In this document: one piece after another, positions 24,984 to 33,401 of the stretch
Position numbering within the stretch: the first letter of the stretch is position 1
Layout of the letters: each line of letters begins with the position of its first letter
Source: Ectobacillus polymachus
GTDB taxonomy: Bacteria; Bacillota; Bacilli; Bacillales; Bacillaceae_G
DNA length: 64,000 nt
Direction: 5' to 3'
Assembly (NCBI RefSeq): GCF_048159605.1
Contig: NZ_JBLREB010000002.1
Coordinates: 248,001-312,000 of the forward strand
Notes under the pieces: model-generated
The model's input: the letters and a program-made list of their open reading frames with translations, nothing else
Told to the model about the DNA's origin: nothing
Databases searched by the model: none
Made by a program: the position numbers and the translations under genes

Positions 24984-25742
24984 TTACTCCTCATCTGCGA
25001 TTATGATTTCGGTGTTGTCGTTAAAATATTTCCTTTGTTCATTGGTTAATGATTTATCGGTAATCAATACATTAATTTTACTAATAGAACAAACTTGGTA
25101 AGGAGATTTATTATGGAATTTTTGGTTTTCCGCTACTAAAATGACTTTACGAGAATTTTTAACTACACATTGCATAATTGCGGCATCTTCCTGATTTACT
25201 AGATAAATACCTTTTTCATCTATACTAGAGGCTGCAACAAAAGCTATGTCAAAAGATATTTTGCTTATTTTTTGCAGAGTATCCATTCCATAAAAAAAAC
25301 GATTTTCAATATTTAATACTCCGCCTAGCAAATTGACATGTATTTGTTCCTTTAATGACATAGCCAAAACATTATCCAGGGAGTGGGTAAATACCGTTAT
25401 TTTTTCATTAACATTTTGACAGAATTTAAGCAAGATAGTTGAAACATCCACAAAGCACACGGAATCTTTTTTAAGAAAATGTAAGGCGGCTTTAGCAATC
25501 GCATTCTTTTCTGTCGTGGATTTTAGCAATCGTTCTTCATAGCCTGGAATAGGATTGTCATAGTTCAGGGAAATAATTCCGCCGTGAGTTTTAATGGCTG
25601 CTCCTTTTTCCACAAGCAGTAGAACATCTCTTCTTGCTGTATCTTGAGAAACATGAAATTCATTCATAATTTCTTTCGTTGTTATTTCTTTTTGTTCTGC
25701 TAAAATTTCTTTAATTCGAGCAATACGTTTATTCTGATGCAT
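24984..25742 (-). CDS. DeoR-family transcriptional regulator
   Basis: 252 aa. An N-terminal DeoR helix-turn-helix (about 20-45: TTKEIMNEFHVSQDTARRDV) and a C-terminal sugar-phosphate sensor domain with the usual ending ILVAENQKF...INVLITDK. The start at 25742 follows TAGGAGAAC; an upstream in-frame start at 25772 lacks a site. It is divergent from a second HAD phosphatase, with a set of phased TATCGTT repeats between. It probably represses both transcripts until an unknown phosphorylated sugar accumulates. Confidence 0.88.
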   Translation of the reverse strand: MHQNKRIARIKEILAEQKEITTKEIMNEFHVSQDTARRDVLLLVEKGAAIKTHGGIISLNYDNPIPGYEERLLKSTTEKNAIAKAALHFLKKDSVCFVDVSTILLKFCQNVNEKITVFTHSLDNVLAMSLKEQIHVNLLGGVLNIENRFFYGMDTLQKISKISFDIAFVAASSIDEKGIYLVNQEDAAIMQCVVKNSRKVILVAENQKFHNKSPYQVCSISKINVLITDKSLTNEQRKYFNDNTEIIIADEE

Positions 25743-25783
25743 GGTTAGTTCTCCTAGAGTATATTTGCACATTAATAAGTAAT

Positions 25784-25810
25784 TATCGTTAAATATCGTT
25801 TTTTATCGTT
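25784..25810. promoter_or_regulatory. Three TATCGTT operator repeats, 10 bp apart
   Basis: TATCGTT occurs at 25784-25790, 25794-25800 and 25804-25810. The 10-bp pitch puts all copies on one helix face, as in known DeoR-family operators. It lies about 40-70 bp upstream of the DeoR start and upstream of the divergent HAD gene. Confidence 0.65.
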
Positions 25811-25826
25811 AAAATTGTACGTTTTT

Positions 25827-25845
25827 AATTTGATAATGTCAAATT
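25827..25845. promoter_or_regulatory. Inverted repeat in the DeoR/HAD promoter region
   Basis: AATTTGA and TCAAATT flank a 5-bp spacer. It overlaps the likely promoter region of the plus-strand HAD gene and may be a second operator. Confidence 0.35.
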
Positions 25846-25896
25846 TTTCTGCCATAGTAATTCTATAAATATATTTAAGGAAGAGGGAGCGAGATC

Positions 25897-26517
25897 ATGT
25901 ATAATACGATTATTTATGACGTTGATGGAACGCTGATTGATACGGAAAAAGCGGTGTTACGTTCGCTTCAAAAAGTCTTAAAAACAGATTATGACAGGGT
26001 TGTTCCACTAGAAGACTTGAATTTTGTTCTTGGAATTCCAGGAGGTATATCGTTAACCCAGTTAGGCATTCGTGATATTGAAAAGGCCAATGAACGCTGG
26101 AATTACTTTATGAAGGATTTTTTTCATTCCATTAAGGTGTTTAGTGGAATTAAGGATTTATTAGAGACTATAAAGAATAGAAAAATCATTCAAGGTATCG
26201 TGACTTCAAAAACTAGCGAAGAATTAATAAATGATTTTGTACCATTTGGACTTACAAGTTATTTGAATCATACTGTTTGTGCTGATGATACCGAAAGACA
26301 TAAGCCGAATCCAGAACCGATATTGAAGTTTCTAGAGATTTCTAGTGCTGACCCGAAAAAATCTATTTATATTGGAGATACAGTTTACGATTATGAATGT
26401 GCAAGAGATGCAGGAATAGATTTTGGTTTAGCGTTATGGGGTTGTAAAAATCACGAGAATATACAAGCTAAATACAAATTTGATAGACCACAGGATATAA
26501 TTGCTTTACTTGATTAA
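25897..26517 (+). CDS. HAD-superfamily phosphatase, PpaX/phosphoglycolate-phosphatase-like
   Basis: 206 aa. Motif I YDVDGTLIDTE (Asp8, Asp10), a helical cap (about 15-80), motif II in IVTSKTS, motif III Lys in RHKPNPEP, and motif IV IGDTVYDYECARDAG: a type IA HAD enzyme. Substrate unknown. AAGGAAGAGGGAGCGAG precedes the ATG. It is divergent from the DeoR-Cof pair and shares the operator region, so the three genes probably act together on a phosphorylated metabolite. Confidence 0.85.
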   Translation: MYNTIIYDVDGTLIDTEKAVLRSLQKVLKTDYDRVVPLEDLNFVLGIPGGISLTQLGIRDIEKANERWNYFMKDFFHSIKVFSGIKDLLETIKNRKIIQGIVTSKTSEELINDFVPFGLTSYLNHTVCADDTERHKPNPEPILKFLEISSADPKKSIYIGDTVYDYECARDAGIDFGLALWGCKNHENIQAKYKFDRPQDIIALLD

Positions 26518-26629
26518 ATGAAAGTAAGACAAGTAATCTATTTGGTGCAATAGCGGATTATTATTGAAAATTACCTTGAAGGGATTTGTGAATAATTGCA
26601 CTTAAAGTAACGGATAGCTTTAGTAAAAT

Positions 26630-26873
26630 AAACTAAGATTGATAATTTGTAATAAAGTTTGAGAAAAAGGGGCCGTCTAAAAACAAAAATAATACGAAGC
26701 ATACGAAGTAGGCTGTCTCAGAAATCCCTGATTTTACGGGATTCTTCTTGACAGCCTATTTCGTGAGCTGACTCAAAAGGGAATGGATTTCTCCCTTTTG
26801 AGTCAGCTCCTTTTTCTTTTTATATTCTTGTCGATGTTGTAAAACTCCAGTATGTTACTTCACAAAAGGGCCA
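26630..26873. repeat. 244-bp dispersed repeat, copy 1
   Basis: Nearly identical (a few mismatches) to 28809-29052, from AAACTAAGATTGATAATTTG to CACAAAAGGGCCA. It contains two terminator-like hairpins: GGCTGTC...GACAGCC (26711-26756) and an 18-bp perfect stem (26765-26782 with 26792-26809) followed by T-runs. No ORF inside. It fills most of the gap 26518-26963, which otherwise shows nothing. Confidence 0.85.
26765..26822 (+). terminator. Strong terminator inside repeat copy 1
   Basis: GAGCTGACTCAAAAGGGA pairs perfectly with TCCCTTTTGAGTCAGCTC, followed by CTTTTTCTTTTT. Confidence 0.85.
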
Positions 26874-26963
26874 TATAATGAAATGGATCTTTCGAAATAT
26901 TTAGATTTTTATGTTGATATGAGGATTGTTGTTAAGTAATCTTATAGGGGATGAACATCTAAA

Positions 26964-27413
26964 ATGATTAAAAAACTCTACGAAACTCACTTGCAAGTAA
27001 AGGATTTAAAAGCTGCCATCAACTTTTATCAAGATAAGTTAGGGTTTGAATTAGGATATGCAACAGAAAAAAACGCCTTTTTTTGGATTGGAGAACCAGG
27101 CTACCAAATGCTGGGTTTATGGCTGGTGCCAGTTTCAAGTGAAATCGAAAAAAGGCACTTTGCTTTTGAAGTAGAATTTGAATTCTTGATTCATTCCATT
27201 CAATGGTTGCAGGATCAAAGAATTGAGGTTATTGGAAGTCAGGGAAAAGGCAACGAGGAACCGATTGTTCAAGCATGGATGCCGGCTGCCTGTATTTATT
27301 TTTTAGATCCGGATGGGAATCAATTAGAATTCATTTCCATGCTGAATGATAAACCAAGAGAATTAGATTTTGTCCCTTATTTAAGTGAGTGGAACAAATT
27401 GTCCAATTCTTAA
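26964..27413 (+). CDS. VOC-superfamily (glyoxalase/bleomycin resistance) protein
   Basis: 149 aa with the paired beta-alpha-beta-beta-beta modules of the vicinal oxygen chelate fold: HLQVKDLKAAINFYQDKLGFELGYA, and FAFEVEFE...IYFLDPDGNQLEFISM at the end. Metal ligands are probably the His in THLQVKD, the His in RHFAFEVE and Glu in NQLEFIS. Substrate unknown; relatives range from lyases to thiol-transfer resistance enzymes. The ribosome site AGGGGAT is about 11 nt from the ATG, rather weak. Confidence 0.82.
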   Translation: MIKKLYETHLQVKDLKAAINFYQDKLGFELGYATEKNAFFWIGEPGYQMLGLWLVPVSSEIEKRHFAFEVEFEFLIHSIQWLQDQRIEVIGSQGKGNEEPIVQAWMPAACIYFLDPDGNQLEFISMLNDKPRELDFVPYLSEWNKLSNS

Positions 27414-27416
27414 ACA

Positions 27417-27490
27417 GATTTTTCTTTTTATGTTCTTGATGATGTTGTAAAACTCCAGTATGTTACTCCATAAAAGGGCCAGATTGTGGA
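27417..27490. repeat. Partial copy of the dispersed repeat tail
   Basis: TTTTTCTTTTTATGTTCTTG then GATGTTGTAAAACTCCAGTA up to AAAAGGGCCAGATTG matches the last ~70 bp of the 244-bp repeat. The hairpin part is missing. The remainder of 27490-27780 has no gene; AACGA/TCGTT around 27538-27551 could be a TetR-type operator but this is weak. Confidence 0.6.
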
Positions 27491-27780
27491 ATAACATTTT
27501 TATTTGTTTTGTGAAGATTGAGAAGAGATGTACTTAACGAACAGTCGTTTAGTTTAATAAGTTGGGAAGTAATGAAGTACCGAAAAAATAACTGTACCAC
27601 GAAATAGTGCGATAATTGGGCTTAGAAACAAGTCGATAAATTAGAATTTGTAATGGAGATTATTTATATTTTGTGCGGAGCGCAACTTTGAATGGCAGAA
27701 AGCAAACATTAGGTGATAAAAGTTAAAGCGTTCATCCGTTAAAATTTAATTTATACTTTAAAATGTGAGGGGAAGAAATA

Positions 27781-28581
27781 GTGACAGACAAAAAAATCAC
27801 AGTACAATTTACGATGCTGACATTTTGCATAGCCTATCTTGTGTCAGGTACTTTGATTGCTCTTGGGCAATTCGGATATTCGGTTCACAATTGGGTTTAC
27901 TCGTTACAGCAATTCGGGATGGATATCCCTTTTGCAATCTATATTTTGTCGCCCGCTATTGCTTCATATATCGTTCTAAAGAAAAATAACAGAATAGCAG
28001 GTTTCAAGGAATGGTTGAGCACTGTTTTTTATGTCAAAAATAGCATATCTCTCTATTTGTTCGTTATTGCAGGACTTGCACTGTATTTTTTGATACATAT
28101 TGCAGTTTCAGGCCGCACGGAAATGGTGCTTCCGTTTTATACGTTCTTCCTTTCCCTGCTTGGTAATCTTTTTATCGGTGGCTTGGAGGAAGCTGGCTGG
28201 ATGTACATATTGCAGCCTGAGCTTGACAAAAAATACGGTTTTGTTTTGTCTTCTGTTTTTGTTGGAATCATTTGGATTTTATGGCATATCCCTCTCTTCT
28301 TTATTCCGGGGACGAATCACGGAGAGGGACTCATTAACTTTTGGATGTTTGCAGTTCAACTCATTGCGTTTCGGTTTTTCAACGGGGCAATCTACAAAAT
28401 ATCAGGGAAAGGCCGTGTGTTTATGTGCGTATTATTCCACACCATGTTCAATGCGGCATCCCCCATCTTCGGCACCATGACTATGACTTGGGCGGGAACC
28501 ATTGCCGCAAATGCTGTGATTGTTCTTGTTTCAATTGTAACCGTTGTGATATACAACAAAAAGAACAGGCAGATAGTATAA
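27781..28581 (+). CDS. CPBP-family intramembrane protease homologue
   Basis: 266 aa, about eight transmembrane helices, of the CPBP (Abi/CAAX protease) family. Motif 1 is present as GGLEEAGWMYILQPEL (Glu-Glu), motif 2 as WILWHIPLFF and motif 3 as LFHTMFNA, giving the usual two Glu and two His. The canonical Arg of EExxxR is Met here, so activity may be altered. Roles of the family include prenyl-protein processing and bacteriocin self-immunity; none is shown here. Start GTG 27781 follows GAGGGGAAG. Confidence 0.82.
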   Translation: MTDKKITVQFTMLTFCIAYLVSGTLIALGQFGYSVHNWVYSLQQFGMDIPFAIYILSPAIASYIVLKKNNRIAGFKEWLSTVFYVKNSISLYLFVIAGLALYFLIHIAVSGRTEMVLPFYTFFLSLLGNLFIGGLEEAGWMYILQPELDKKYGFVLSSVFVGIIWILWHIPLFFIPGTNHGEGLINFWMFAVQLIAFRFFNGAIYKISGKGRVFMCVLFHTMFNAASPIFGTMTMTWAGTIAANAVIVLVSIVTVVIYNKKNRQIV

Positions 28582-28718
28582 GTATACATGAATAGCCCCC
28601 ATTATCTAACAGGGGCGCAAATTAACCTATAATTCCCCTTTCTGAAAGAAATGTGATTAACATCAATGTATAAGATTGTGAAATATTGTACTTAAACAAA
28701 CGGGTGCTATAGTTGAAG

Positions 28719-28847
28719 AAGAAGTGAGAGGTTGATACATATTAGTCATGTATAATATGTATCAATCTCTATTTTATACGACTTTGTATGAATTAGGTCT
28801 TGATAATAAAACTAAGATTGATAATTTGTAATAAAGTTTGAGAAAAA
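28719..28847. repeat. 129-bp repeat shared with 32358-32486
   Basis: From AAGAAGTGAGAGGTT to TTTGAGAAAAA the two segments are almost identical (one clear mismatch GAT/GCT). Each contains the inverted repeat TTGATACATATTA/TATGTATCAA. It runs straight into copy 2 of the 244-bp repeat, so the elements are nested or mosaic. Confidence 0.8.
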
Positions 28848-29052
28848 GGGGCCGTCTAAAAACAAAAATAATACGAAGCATACGAAGTAGGCTGTCTCAG
28901 AAATTCCTGATTTTACGGGATTCTTCTTGACAGCCTATTTCGTGAGCTGACTCAAAAGGGAATGGTTTTCTCCCTTTTGAGTCAGCTCCTTTTTCTTTTT
29001 ATATTCTTGTAGATGTTGTAAAACTCCAGTATGTTACTTCACAAAAGGGCCA
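28809..29052. repeat. 244-bp dispersed repeat, copy 2
   Basis: Near-identical partner of 26630-26873, with the same two hairpins (28890-28935 and 28944-28988). Together with the 129-bp repeat it occupies most of the gene-free stretch 28582-29161. Confidence 0.85.
28944..29001 (+). terminator. Strong terminator inside repeat copy 2
   Basis: Same 18-bp stem as in copy 1, GAGCTGACTCAAAAGGGA with its complement, then T-runs. It could end the CPBP transcript. Confidence 0.8.
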
Positions 29053-29161
29053 GATTGTTGAATAACTCTTTATAAAGAAATTGTAATTTAAGTATCAGAA
29101 GAACAAAAGCTGGCCCATTTTATGGGGATCAATCAAGAAGTCTCAAGTTCAGTAAATTTTA

Positions 29162-29590
29162 TTAATAAAATACTTTTTTTTGAAGAATATCTAAAGCAAG
29201 TTCAATATCCTCTAAATCTTCTAAAGAGGCATCTTTTAATCGGTTTACAAAATGTGTTTCGATTACATTGAAAGCCAAACTCATCATTAATTCACCGTCC
29301 TTGGAGAGGCGAATTAATTGTTTTCTTCTATCTCCCGAATCCCCGGATTTTTCTATTAATAGCTTTTCACTTAATTTTTTTAGTTCCCTGCTTGTATTCG
29401 GCATTGATATATTCTGGCAATCACTAATTTGACTGGGTGTAACAGGCTGATTGACATAAATATATTCAAGAATACTATATTGAACAAGTGTGATGGTATC
29501 GGATTTTGCATTTTTTGTCATTTCATGTGTAACGTGATGGACAGAAGCTGTAAAAAACACAAATTTTTGAAAAAGTTTCTTTTTGTCCAT
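29162..29590 (-). CDS. MarR-family regulator
   Basis: 142 aa winged-helix protein: recognition helix region TPSQISDCQNISMPNTSRELKKLSEKLLIEKSGDSGDRRKQLIRLS, with the wing DxRRKQ typical of MarR. The start at 29590 follows GAGGTG by 6 nt; the GTG at 29599 overlaps it. It is divergent from an MMPL transporter, and two GTTATC/GATAAC palindromes lie between them. It probably represses both and is released by an unknown ligand. Confidence 0.88.
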   Translation of the reverse strand: MDKKKLFQKFVFFTASVHHVTHEMTKNAKSDTITLVQYSILEYIYVNQPVTPSQISDCQNISMPNTSRELKKLSEKLLIEKSGDSGDRRKQLIRLSKDGELMMSLAFNVIETHFVNRLKDASLEDLEDIELALDILQKKVFY

Positions 29591-29612
29591 AATTTTCACC
29601 TCTTAATTAAAA

Positions 29613-29630
29613 GATAACAAAAATGTTATC
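29613..29630. promoter_or_regulatory. MarR operator palindrome 1
   Basis: GATAACA/TGTTATC with a 4-bp spacer, perfect, just upstream of the marR-type start. Confidence 0.7.
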
Positions 29631-29678
29631 GTTTGACAATTATCAATTGACAACAAAATAATGCAAGAGTATTATATT

Positions 29679-29694
29679 GTTATCATTTGATAAC
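29679..29694. promoter_or_regulatory. MarR operator palindrome 2
   Basis: GTTATC/GATAAC with a 4-bp spacer, perfect, upstream of the leader ORFs of the MMPL gene. Same half-sites as palindrome 1, inverted order. Confidence 0.7.
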
Positions 29695-29716
29695 TAAAAT
29701 AAGGAGGATGTAACTT

Positions 29717-29788
29717 TTGAAAAGAGCCATACCATTTATCACTTTTAAAATAATTCATTATGGATTTAGAAAAACAAAGAGATATTGA
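29717..29788 (+). CDS. Possible 23-codon leader ORF upstream of the MMPL gene
   Basis: A canonical AAGGAGG (29701-29707) stands 9 nt before TTG 29717, opening a 23-codon basic, aromatic frame (starts MKRAIPFITFKIIHYGFR) that ends at TGA 29786-29788. Such a good site before a short frame suggests a translated leader peptide or the decayed start of a former gene. Confidence 0.35.
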   Translation: MKRAIPFITFKIIHYGFRKTKRY

Positions 29789-29812
29789 TGGTAATATGAT
29801 GCGATAAAAGGG

Positions 29813-29878
29813 ATGAAGATAACGCAAAAAAGTCTTCGAAAAAAGAAGCGAATAGAAGCATGGGAGTTGTACGAATGA
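29813..29878 (+). CDS. Possible 21-codon ORF overlapping the MMPL start
   Basis: ATG 29813 after AAAAGGG opens a 21-codon, strongly basic frame (starts MKITQKSLRKKKRIEAWELY) whose TGA overlaps the MMPL ATG as ATGA (29875-29878). The arrangement would couple translation of the transporter to this small ORF. Confidence 0.4.
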   Translation: MKITQKSLRKKKRIEAWELYE

Positions 29879-32157
29879 ATAATTTCACTGAGAAATGGAC
29901 TTCGTTTTTGTATCGGTTTAGATGGATCATCATTTTTTGTTTTGTCGGTTTTGTTTTAATTGGCGGATTAGTTGGAGGAAAACTCCCTAATATTCTTAGC
30001 GGTGGGGGCTGGGATGTAGAAGGCTCACAAGCATTAAAGGCAAAAGAATTGGTTTCCGAAGGATTTGTAGGGAGGGGAAATGCAAGCCTTACATTAATTG
30101 TGAAAGATAGTAAGAATAAAGTTGGCTCTGAAGAATATAGTTCTAAGTTAGAAAAGCTAGTCAACTACATCAAACAACAAGATGAAATTAAGACTGTCTA
30201 TACTTGGCTGGATGCACCAAAAGAGGTTAGGGAGCGCATGGTGGGAAAAGATCAATACACAAGTATGGGGTTTGTTGGGCTAAATATAGACGAAGGTAAG
30301 GCTATTAACATTTTACCAAAAGTTCAAAAGGGAATTGTAAATAAAGCAGAAGAATTAGGGATAAGTGCTCATATAGTGGGAGTTCCGGCTTTTTGGGGAG
30401 ATGTAGCTGTTTTTAGTCAAAAAGGTTTATTACAAGCTGAATTGTTTGTGCTGCCATTAATTTTTATTGTTTTATTATTTATCTTTAGAAGCCTAGCTTC
30501 TACATTAACTGCCTTACTTGTGACGATTATTTCTATAGCCTCAAGTATGGGGGTAATCTATTTTACTGGTCTGCAATTTGAATTATCTATATTTGTTGAA
30601 AATACTGTCATGATGCTGGGGCTTGGTGTAGGGATAGACTATTCCTTAATATTAATCCACCGATTTAAGCTAGAGTTAATAAGACAAGACAATAAAAAAG
30701 CTGCTGTCGCCAAAACATTAAAAACAGCAGGTCATACAGTTCTTTTTTCAGGTATAACCATAATGGCAGCTATGTCGGCTCTGTTTTTTGTTCAATTATC
30801 AGCAATCAGATCTATAGCATTTGGCGCAGTACTTGTCGTATTCATGGCTGTTCTAACAAGTCTGACACTTTTGCCGGTAGTACTCTTATTATTGGGTGAG
30901 AGAATTAATCGATTTAAGATACCTTTTGTTTCCCAACCAAAGGAGGAATTGAATACAAAATGGTATAAGTGGTCACATGCAGTGATGAAAAGACCATTGG
31001 CTTATTTGGTCCTTGTAGTAGGTATCCTTATTGTATTGGCAATCCCTGCAAAAGATTTACACACATTTACTCCCGATGCGCGAATATTACCAGGTGAATC
31101 TCCGGTAATGCAGGGTGTTAATATGGTTGAAAATTCATTTGGTGTAGGTGCGACAAATCCAATATCAATTGTGATTCATGCAGATAATGGCACTATTACA
31201 ACAAAAGAAAATTTAGCATATATATCAAGATTATCAGGAGAAATTTCAAAATTAGATAATTTGACAAATGTTTTCTCTTTGTCAACAGTTTTTCCAAAGC
31301 AAACACCGGAGGAAATGACTAAAATTCTTTCACAGGATTTAAATCAATTACCTAAGATTAATCAACTTGTTATAAATAGATATATAAATAAATCAAAAGA
31401 CACCGCAGTCATTGATGTTGATGCTAGTGTATATGCAGCGAGCGATCAGAGTATGGCTGTAGTTAATAAAATTAAAGATGAATTAGTTGCAAAGACTAAT
31501 CCTCCAAAAGGAGTTCATGTATATGTTGGAGGGCAGACAATAGAAGGGCATGAAGCCAATAATGTGATTGAAAAAAGCTTAATTCCAGTTTTAATCATTA
31601 TGCTGATTATTGTGTACCTCATCTTGTTTATTACGTTTAGAAGTGTTTTTCTTCCATTGAAAGCAATTATCATGAATTTATTGTCTGTGAGCGCTACATA
31701 TGGAGTACTTGTATTTGTAATTGCCCAGGGGCATGGTGCTGAGTTTCTCAATATAGATTCCAATGGTTATATTCAAAATTTTGTACCAATTTTGTTGTTA
31801 GCTTTATTATTTGGATTAAGTACCGATTATGAAGTATTTGTCCTAAATCGAGTGAAAGAAGAATATATGAAAAGTAAAAATAACGTAGAAAGTATTGCTG
31901 TTGGCTTGGGAAGTACCGGTCCGCTTATTTCAGGAGCTGCATTGTTAATGATTGCAGTTTTTGGCGGCTTTTCATTATCTGGAATATTACCTATTCAAAC
32001 TCTCGGTTTTGGGATGGCAGTTGCGATATTAATTGATGCAACAATTGTAAGGTTTATTCTTGTACCTGTGTCTATGAAATTGCTTGGAGATTTAAACTGG
32101 TGGTTTCCGATTAAAAGACATTCTAAACAAAAATTCAAACAGGAGAAAGTTATGTAG
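29875..32157 (+). CDS. MMPL-family RND-type efflux transporter
   Basis: 760 aa with the twofold RND plan: TM1 at about 18-38, an extracytoplasmic loop, TM2-6 (about 190-340), TM7, a second loop, TM8-12 to the end. Proton-relay motifs GxxxDY occur in both halves: LGVGIDYSLILIHRF and FGLSTDYEVFVLNRV. It resembles YdfJ of B. subtilis, a predicted drug or lipid exporter. The chosen start ATG 29875 follows GGGAG by 8 nt; ATG 29860 is possible. Divergent MarR control suggests inducible export of a toxic compound. Confidence 0.88.
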   Translation: MNNFTEKWTSFLYRFRWIIIFCFVGFVLIGGLVGGKLPNILSGGGWDVEGSQALKAKELVSEGFVGRGNASLTLIVKDSKNKVGSEEYSSKLEKLVNYIKQQDEIKTVYTWLDAPKEVRERMVGKDQYTSMGFVGLNIDEGKAINILPKVQKGIVNKAEELGISAHIVGVPAFWGDVAVFSQKGLLQAELFVLPLIFIVLLFIFRSLASTLTALLVTIISIASSMGVIYFTGLQFELSIFVENTVMMLGLGVGIDYSLILIHRFKLELIRQDNKKAAVAKTLKTAGHTVLFSGITIMAAMSALFFVQLSAIRSIAFGAVLVVFMAVLTSLTLLPVVLLLLGERINRFKIPFVSQPKEELNTKWYKWSHAVMKRPLAYLVLVVGILIVLAIPAKDLHTFTPDARILPGESPVMQGVNMVENSFGVGATNPISIVIHADNGTITTKENLAYISRLSGEISKLDNLTNVFSLSTVFPKQTPEEMTKILSQDLNQLPKINQLVINRYINKSKDTAVIDVDASVYAASDQSMAVVNKIKDELVAKTNPPKGVHVYVGGQTIEGHEANNVIEKSLIPVLIIMLIIVYLILFITFRSVFLPLKAIIMNLLSVSATYGVLVFVIAQGHGAEFLNIDSNGYIQNFVPILLLALLFGLSTDYEVFVLNRVKEEYMKSKNNVESIAVGLGSTGPLISGAALLMIAVFGGFSLSGILPIQTLGFGMAVAILIDATIVRFILVPVSMKLLGDLNWWFPIKRHSKQKFKQEKVM

Positions 32158-32357
32158 TAAATAGGTAAATGAATATTATTTTCTACTAATCAAGGGGATG
32201 GAGATGTTAATAAATTATGGAGATTAAAAACTAATCACCAAGAGTATGTGAAGAATAATACTTAATCTAAACGGGGGTGTTAGTAGAAGAACAATTAAAC
32301 GATTTTATGGCTCAGGCCATATCTTAGTTATTCCATTAAAGGCCGCTATTATTGAAA

Positions 32358-32486
32358 AAGAAGTGAGAGGTTGCTACATATTAGTCATGTATAATATGTA
32401 TCAATCTCTATTTTATACGACTTTGTATGAATTAGGTCTTGATAATAAAACTAAGATTGATAATTTGTAATAAAGTTTGAGAAAAA
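32358..32486. repeat. 129-bp repeat, second copy
   Basis: Matches 28719-28847 almost exactly. Downstream, the first ~155 bp of the 244-bp hairpin block is replaced by a single different terminator, after which the common tail (GATGTTGTAAAACTCCAGTA) resumes at about 32530. The gap 32158-32699 holds no gene. Confidence 0.8.
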
Positions 32487-32516
32487 TCCTGTATTAAGTG
32501 AAACAGGATTTTTCTT
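32482..32516 (+). terminator. Terminator in the repeat region after the MMPL gene
   Basis: AAAAATCCTGT/ACAGGATTTTT stem with a 10-nt loop, then TTCTTTTT. Confidence 0.85.
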
Positions 32517-32699
32517 TTTATATTCTGTCGATGTTGTAAAACTCCAGTATGTTACTCTATTACTCATTTTTTGAACATCAGAAATTTGGATTTTCTCTAA
32601 GTCCAGCTTTTATTACATCCCTACTGATTCCTTTTAAAGTATTTTTAAAACAACACTGATACAATGAAGCGAAATCCGGTAATAGGGAGTGATAAATGA

Positions 32700-33374
32700 G
32701 TGAATCAGGAAAAAAATGCTTCAGTTAAATTTTTGCTTTTTGTCGTGGCTTCCATCATTGCATTCACACTTGTAGGTTTGCTGATTGTTGGGCATAATCC
32801 GATTGTTCAAAACCAAAGATATTGGATCATCAGCCGGTCGTCCGCCATTGTTTCCTACATCGTCTTGACTTTCGTGATCATACTGGGGAACCTGCTCAGT
32901 AACCCAAGGAATAAGGATAGATGGAAACTGTCGAAATATCTATTGCCATGGCACCAGGCATTGATAGCGGCAACTTATACGTTAGTTGCCATGCACCTCA
33001 TCTTTACGGTGATCGACCCCAAATCCGGGGTAACTTTCAAACAAATGTGGTTCCCAATCCATGCCGCGGTACATCCCTATCCATATTTGGCAGGGGCGTT
33101 CGGACTTTATTTCCTTATCCTGATCGGGTTCACCGCATCTATCAGGAAGCACTTTAAACAATGGATTGATATTCATCGGATTTCTATCGTCATTTGGTTT
33201 TTGGTCACTTTTCATGGATTCTTTGGTGGATCCGACACACTGACGTTCACGCTAATGTATGGGTTGTCGACGTTACTTACTTTTGGTACGTTCTTTTACC
33301 GTCATTGGGCAATAAAGAATCAGCCAAAAAAGAGAATGACGGATCCGTTAAAACAAAAAAATACCGCTGTTTAA
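32700..33374 (+). CDS. Ferric-reductase-like transmembrane protein
   Basis: 224 aa with six hydrophobic helices, matching the ferric reductase-like transmembrane (FRD/YedZ-type haem b) domain. Candidate haem ligands are the His residues in YLLPWHQALIAA, LVAMHLIF, IDIHRISI and LVTFHGFF. There is no flavin/NAD domain, so electrons must come from or go to a partner. It converges on an ApbE gene, a flavin-attachment enzyme, which makes a membrane electron-transfer module plausible. Start GTG 32700 follows GGGAGTG; the ATG at 32697 leads to an early stop. Confidence 0.8.
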   Translation: MNQEKNASVKFLLFVVASIIAFTLVGLLIVGHNPIVQNQRYWIISRSSAIVSYIVLTFVIILGNLLSNPRNKDRWKLSKYLLPWHQALIAATYTLVAMHLIFTVIDPKSGVTFKQMWFPIHAAVHPYPYLAGAFGLYFLILIGFTASIRKHFKQWIDIHRISIVIWFLVTFHGFFGGSDTLTFTLMYGLSTLLTFGTFFYRHWAIKNQPKKRMTDPLKQKNTAV

Positions 33375-33400
33375 GGTTAAACAGCGGTATTTTTTTTGTT
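33355..33400. terminator. Bidirectional terminator
   Basis: AAAAATACCGCTGTTTAA pairs with TTAAACAGCGGTATTTTT almost without a loop; it ends both converging transcripts. Confidence 0.9.
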
Positions 33401-33401
33401 T

